Shown piece after piece: positions 6,667-9,213 of a stretch of DNA of 9,213 nucleotides. The position numbers and the translations under genes are program-made. Source of the DNA: an uncultured Elusimicrobiales bacterium (lineage in GTDB: Bacteria; Elusimicrobiota; Elusimicrobia; Elusimicrobiales; Elusimicrobiaceae); the NCBI GenBank assembly GCA_905235355.1, contig CAJOLM010000042.1, forward strand, positions 1-9,213, read 5' to 3'. The notes beneath the pieces are model-generated. The model ran no database searches. It was given only the letters and a program-made list of their open reading frames with translations, and was not told where the DNA came from. The first letter of the stretch is position 1. Every line of letters begins with the position of its first letter.

Positions 6667-7284
6667 CTATGGGATGATATACGTAGATCCACCTGTACTG
6701 CTACCACCCATGTTTTTGCAAACCTGATCTGCTTGGCTAGTATAAGCAATGCAATACGTTCTGCCAGTATTATTTGCCATGCCATATAGTAATTCATTTG
6801 GCTCCACGCAGTAGGCCTGTCCGATTGGCTTGCCAGTATCATCAGCATATCCATCATTTACATAACACACAAAATCTTTTGCCCTACATGTATTTCCCGA
6901 TTCATGAACACTACAACCCGATATAGATAAATCCAAGTCATTAAAATTTAGCGAATATTCTCCGTTTGCCAAGAAATACGCCTCTTGCGCTTGACGAATA
7001 GCGTTCGCTGCCACCATCAGCTGCGTGGCACGTGCTTTCCTTACTGCCGTTTGATACTGCGGCAGCGCGACGGCAGACAATATGCCGATAATGAGTACGA
7101 CGACCAATAATTCAATAAGCGTGAATGCGTGCTTGCCGTTATCAAACAAAGGAGCCATCCCCGAAATTTGTAATCGGGGATCTTCCACGCTCCGTTGTTT
7201 TTGTACGACACGACCACGGCATGCGTTGAAGATTCCCGATAAAAACATTCGGGAATGGTTCTTATTTCTATTTTTATTTTCCAT
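6667..7284 (-). CDS. Type IV pilin-like protein with extended leader
   Basis: This 205-residue prepilin carries the class III signal: A53 followed by FTLIELLVVVLIIGILSAVA from F54, with the essential Glu at mature position 5 (E58). Prepilin peptidase would cut after A53, leaving a 152-residue pilin or pseudopilin with an N-terminal hydrophobic helix and a C-terminal head of six cysteines (C124, C133, C140, C159, C178, C189), enough for three disulfides. Residue -1 is Ala, where Gly is usual. The leader is 53 residues instead of about 5-20; residues 10-44 are encoded by a palindromic repeat (7155-7258). The start is well supported: AGGAG at 7294-7290, 5 nt before the ATG. An internal ATG at M43 would give an ordinary 11-residue leader but has no usable SD spacing. 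The 3' half is more AT-rich than its neighbours. No pilus assembly genes are nearby, so its exact role is open. Confidence 0.88.
   Translation of the reverse strand: MENKNRNKNHSRMFLSGIFNACRGRVVQKQRSVEDPRLQISGMAPLFDNGKHAFTLIELLVVVLIIGILSAVALPQYQTAVRKARATQLMVAANAIRQAQEAYFLANGEYSLNFNDLDLSISGCSVHESGNTCRAKDFVCYVNDGYADDTGKPIGQAYCVEPNELLYGMANNTGRTYCIAYTSQADQVCKNMGGSSTGGSTYIIP
7155..7258 (-). repeat. Palindromic element inside the pilin leader
   Basis: The outer ends form an imperfect 10-bp inverted repeat (on the minus strand CCATTCCCGA ... TCGGGGATGG, 9 of 10 complementary). Each end is itself a perfect hairpin with an 8-bp stem and 9-nt loop: ATCCCCGA/TCGGGGAT (7157-7164, 7174-7181) and ATTCCCGA/TCGGGAAT (7232-7239, 7249-7256). 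Inside these, CTTCCACGC (7182-7190) and GCGTTGAAG (7223-7231) are near-complementary. The whole element is read in frame as pilin leader. The right-hand hairpin loop, read on the minus strand, is related to the ACTACAACCTT loops at 10-20 and 7350-7360. Confidence 0.75.
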
Positions 7285-7289
7285 ATTTT

Positions 7290-7294
7290 CTCCT
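7290..7294 (-). promoter_or_regulatory. Shine-Dalgarno site fixing the pilin start
   Basis: On the minus strand AGGAG is followed by AAAAT and then the ATG at 7284, an ideal 5-nt spacing. This argues that the long leader, repeat included, is really translated. Confidence 0.8.
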
Positions 7295-7311
7295 GTTAGT
7301 ATTAATCATGT

Positions 7312-7449
7312 TGTCATCCTGAGGTGTCGTTGCTCAGAGCCTGTCCCCGAAGGTTGTAGTCGGGGAATCTCCCTTGTTCCTGCCGTTTATTTTAAACAGC
7401 AACAACTTGGAAATCGGAAGATGCTGAATAACTACCTTTCAGCATGACA
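7312..7449. repeat. Non-coding palindromic element with three hairpins
   Basis: The element starts TGTCATCCTGA and ends TTCAGCATGACA, an imperfect terminal inverted repeat. It holds three hairpins, each with a 9-nt loop: CTGAG/CTCAG (7319-7337), TCCCCGA/TCGGGGA (7344-7366) and ATGCTGAA/TTCAGCAT (7421-7445). Read on the minus strand the middle loop contains ACTACAACCTT, exactly as at 10-20. Order and geometry (hairpin, CTTC, about 45-bp core, G-AGAT, hairpin) parallel the 7155-7258 copy. It lies 28 bp upstream of the pilin ATG and may therefore fall in the pilin 5' leader RNA. No transposase is present. Confidence 0.75.
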
Positions 7450-7540
7450 TCTTTTTATACTTCCGTACCCCCGTATTGTATCAAAAAAAAAAAACAAGTC
7501 AAGCCCCATCTTGCCCTCTCTTTTCTACCACAAAAACAAC
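7450..7540. other. Intergenic spacer with a 12-A tract
   Basis: This stretch between the palindromic element and the second 50-bp repeat holds no gene. Its only notable content is a run of twelve A (7483-7494). No promoter with both boxes was seen. Together with the flanking repeats it makes up the 345-bp gap between the pilin gene and cysS. Confidence 0.6.
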
Positions 7541-7590
7541 GTGAAACTCCCCGAGCTCCCGCCTGGGGTGTCCTGTAAGGTACTCAAAAA
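7541..7590. repeat. 50-bp terminator-associated repeat, copy 2
   Basis: This is the second copy of the sequence at 50-99, same orientation, 48 of 50 identical. The two changed bases fall in the left arm of the palindrome (CCCCGAGC in place of CCCCAGGC), so its 8-bp stem is weakened here. As in copy 1, the right end TACTCAAAAA gives the T-tract of an intrinsic terminator for the minus-strand gene beyond it, and a palindromic element lies on its left side. Confidence 0.85.
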
Positions 7591-7611
7591 TCGGACCCAA
7601 AATAGGGCCCG
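7586..7611 (-). terminator. Intrinsic terminator of cysS
   Basis: On the minus strand CGGGCCC (7611-7605), loop TATTTT, GGGTCCG (7598-7592) forms a 7-bp stem with one G-U pair. It is followed by A and TTTTT (7590-7586). It begins 18 nt after the cysS stop codon. The G-U pair becomes an A-C mismatch in plus-strand RNA, so the hairpin is built for minus-strand transcription. Confidence 0.85.
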
Positions 7612-7629
7612 GTTGCAAAAACAGACTGA

Positions 7630-9027
7630 CTAGATTTTTTCTACTTGTTGGCCTTGGGGCGTGTCTTTCACACGGTATCCTGCCGCCGCCAACTGGTCGC
7701 GCAGCTCGTCAGATTTTTTGTAATCCTTGGCCTGGCGTGCCGCCGCGCGCGCCTGCAACAATGCCTCTACTTGCTCCGGCAAACTTTCTGCCGCTGCTTC
7801 TTGCGGAGCGCGGAACATATCCAACGCCAAAATACTGTCAGCAAATTTTAAAAATGCCACTTTTTCCGCGGCATTTAATTCACCGCCGCGCAAGGTTTCC
7901 CACACCACCGCCAGCGCTTTGGGTGCGTTCAAATCATCTTCCATAGCGGCTTGAAATTTCGCTTGCGCGTCCTTTTCTTTCCCCGTCAAGGAAAGACCGG
8001 CTGCTTCCGCTACTGCGCGGGCCGTTTCCCGCCGCAACGTTTGCAAGCTCTTGCGTGCCGAATCCAGCCCCTCAAAGGTAAATTCCAGCTGCGTACGGTA
8101 ATGCGCGGTCAAACAAAAATAACGGTAATCCAGCGGGTCATATCTTTTATCGCGCAAGCTCTGCACGGTTAAAAAAGTGCCGCCGGATTTAGACATTTTG
8201 CCCGCGTGCAAAACCAAAAATTCGCCATGCACCCAAAAACGCACATAGCGTTGCCCGGTGGCTGCTTCGCTTTGGGCAATTTCGTTCGTGTGATGCACGG
8301 ACACATGGTCAATGCCGCCACAATGAATATCCAGCGTATTGCCTAAATACTTCATAGCCATGGCCGAACACTCAATGTGCCAACCCGGAAAACCAACCCC
8401 CCACGAGCTGTCCCACTCCATCTGGCGTTTTTTATCTTTGGGAGAAAATTTCCACAACGCAAAATCGGTCGGGTTTTTCTTTTCCTCGCTCATTTCCACG
8501 CGCGCGCCGCCCTTTAACCCTTCTAAACGGCTGCGGCCCACCAATGCATCATAGCGCGGGAATTTAGACGTGTCATAATAAATGCCGTCGGAAGTGCGAT
8601 ACGTATAGCCCTTTTCTTCCAGTGTTTTGATGAGTGCAATCATTTCTTTGATGTGCTCCGTAGCGCGGCTGATGACCGTCGGGCGCGTGCAGTTTAATGC
8701 GTCAAAATCAGCAAAGAATTTTTCCTCGTAAAATTTGGCAATATCCCACGCGCTTTTGCCTTCGCGCGCAGCACCTAGCTCCATTTTATCTTCGCCGTCG
8801 TCGGCATCAGACACCAAGTGCCCCACATCTGTCACGTTCATCACGTGTTTGACAGGCCAATGCAAACGCAGCGTGCGGTCCAGCAAATCTTCAAAAATAT
8901 AGGTGCGCATATTGCCAATGTGCGCATAATTATATACCGTCGGACCGCAGCAATACATAGTTACCTGCGCGGTATTTTGCGGAGTAAATTGCTCTTTGCG
9001 GTGACTTTCGGTATTATAAAGCTGCAT
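7630..9027 (-). CDS. cysS: Cysteinyl-tRNA synthetase
   Basis: CysS attaches cysteine to its tRNA in the cytosol. The 465-residue length is normal for the bacterial class I enzyme. Visible are the zinc-site cysteine in CCGPTVYNYAHIGN (C27), the HIGH-type motif HIGN (36-39), WHIECSAM (C220), VHHTNEIAQSE (H245, E249; with C27 and C220 the expected zinc ligands) and KMSKS (277-281). After the catalytic core come the helical domain and a C-terminal tail ending DQLAAAGYRVKDTPQGQQ. The start at 9027 gives the usual N-terminus, MQLYNTESHRKE, and has AAGAGG about 9 nt upstream. It overlaps the end of the preceding minus-strand reading frame by 14 nt, so cysS is probably the second or later gene of an operon and lacks its own promoter in this window. 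Confidence 0.97.
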   Translation of the reverse strand: MQLYNTESHRKEQFTPQNTAQVTMYCCGPTVYNYAHIGNMRTYIFEDLLDRTLRLHWPVKHVMNVTDVGHLVSDADDGEDKMELGAAREGKSAWDIAKFYEEKFFADFDALNCTRPTVISRATEHIKEMIALIKTLEEKGYTYRTSDGIYYDTSKFPRYDALVGRSRLEGLKGGARVEMSEEKKNPTDFALWKFSPKDKKRQMEWDSSWGVGFPGWHIECSAMAMKYLGNTLDIHCGGIDHVSVHHTNEIAQSEAATGQRYVRFWVHGEFLVLHAGKMSKSGGTFLTVQSLRDKRYDPLDYRYFCLTAHYRTQLEFTFEGLDSARKSLQTLRRETARAVAEAAGLSLTGKEKDAQAKFQAAMEDDLNAPKALAVVWETLRGGELNAAEKVAFLKFADSILALDMFRAPQEAAAESLPEQVEALLQARAAARQAKDYKKSDELRDQLAAAGYRVKDTPQGQQVEKI

Positions 9028-9213
9028 GGTTTTTGGCCTCTTGGAGCAAGGTATTATACTGCTGCACTAACGTTTGGAAAAATAAATTACAGGTTTGCTG
9101 CCCCATATCGCTGGCGGATTGTTCGCCTAATACGCAGCTGACTTCTATGTCGGACAACGGGTTTACCGCGCCCACGCTGGAAATAGAATAGGTAAATCCG
9201 GACGGGCGGTAAG
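9014..9213 (-). CDS. Partial CDS, C-terminal end of an unidentified protein
   Basis: A reading frame open from the window edge encodes 65 residues, starting YRPSGFTYSISSVGAVNPLS and ending LLQEAKNHAAL, with a TAA at 9016-9014 inside the fourth and fifth cysS codons. The other two minus-strand frames hit stops, one after 16 codons and one after about 40, and the second of these is very arginine-rich. This frame instead has an ordinary protein composition: a beta-like segment, then an amphipathic helix (GQQTCNLFFQTLVQQYNTLL). The 14-nt overlap with cysS is typical of co-transcribed genes. I do not recognise the family; the N-terminus lies outside the window. Confidence 0.6.
   Translation of the reverse strand, partial: YRPSGFTYSISSVGAVNPLSDIEVSCVLGEQSASDMGQQTCNLFFQTLVQQYNTLLQEAKNHAAL

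Noticed and set aside
7082..7447. 121-codon plus-strand reading frame across the repeats
   Set aside because: It runs antisense to the pilin start and through two palindromic elements; inverted repeats tend to be open on both strands. No motif or ribosome site supports it.
7312..7449. Insertion sequence with its own transposase
   Set aside because: At 138 bp with stops in all useful frames it cannot encode a transposase; at most it is a non-autonomous element.
50..7590. The 50-bp repeats as CRISPR repeats or phage attachment sites
   Set aside because: There are only two copies 7.5 kb apart, with no spacer array, no cas genes and no integrase. The genes between are ordinary chromosomal genes of mixed orientation.
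1..9213. tRNA, rRNA or riboswitch genes
   Set aside because: No cloverleaf with a TTCGA-type arm, rRNA core sequence or known riboswitch core was seen by eye in the intergenic regions.

Overview
The window (about half G+C) most resembles a gut-type Elusimicrobiota bacterium. The main clue is the type IV pilin-like gene, whose N-terminus (FTLIELLVVVLIIGILSAVALPQYQ, split here as FTLIELLVVVLIIG / ILSAVALPQYQ) and six-cysteine C-terminal half match my recollection of the many pilin paralogues in that phylum. This placement is an inference from one gene, and a distantly related Gram-negative lineage is not excluded.

Layout: (1) 1-144 holds the end of a palindromic repeat, a 50-bp repeat and an intrinsic terminator. 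(2) 145-921, minus strand, is a PPP-type metallophosphoesterase. (3) 922-964 is a short divergent promoter region. (4) 965-5440, plus strand, is a tightly packed three-gene unit: a fused GlcD-GlcE flavoprotein, a GlcF-type iron-sulfur subunit (4-bp ATGA overlap) and a GAF-HD-GYP cyclic-di-GMP phosphodiesterase (8-bp overlap). (5) 5529-6602, plus strand, is mnmA (tRNA 2-thiouridylase) with a strong terminator. (6) 6667-7284, minus strand, is a type IV pilin-like gene with an abnormally long leader made of a palindromic repeat. (7) 7285-7629 is non-coding and repeat-rich. (8) 7630-9027, minus strand, is cysS. (9) 9014-9213, minus strand, is the C-terminal end of an unidentified gene that overlaps the cysS start and was too short and start-less to appear as an ordinary ORF.

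How the genes fit together: the GlcDE/GlcF pair should oxidise a 2-hydroxyacid (glycolate or D-lactate type) and pass electrons through two [4Fe-4S] clusters. Both proteins are reduced versions of the family. The GlcE half has lost its substrate-side cap region, and the GlcF C-terminal half keeps the fold-level pattern but has lost essentially every CCG-domain cysteine. The overlapping HD-GYP gene suggests co-expression of this redox unit with cyclic-di-GMP turnover. mnmA and cysS are housekeeping translation genes.

The most unusual content is the repeats. One is a family of short palindromic elements: stems of changing sequence that stay complementary, loops of 8-9 nt, and a recurring loop core ACTACAACCTT. 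One member supplies the coding sequence for most of the pilin leader peptide. The other is a 50-bp sequence, 48/50 identical between its two copies, that sits directly behind the terminator of two unrelated minus-strand genes.
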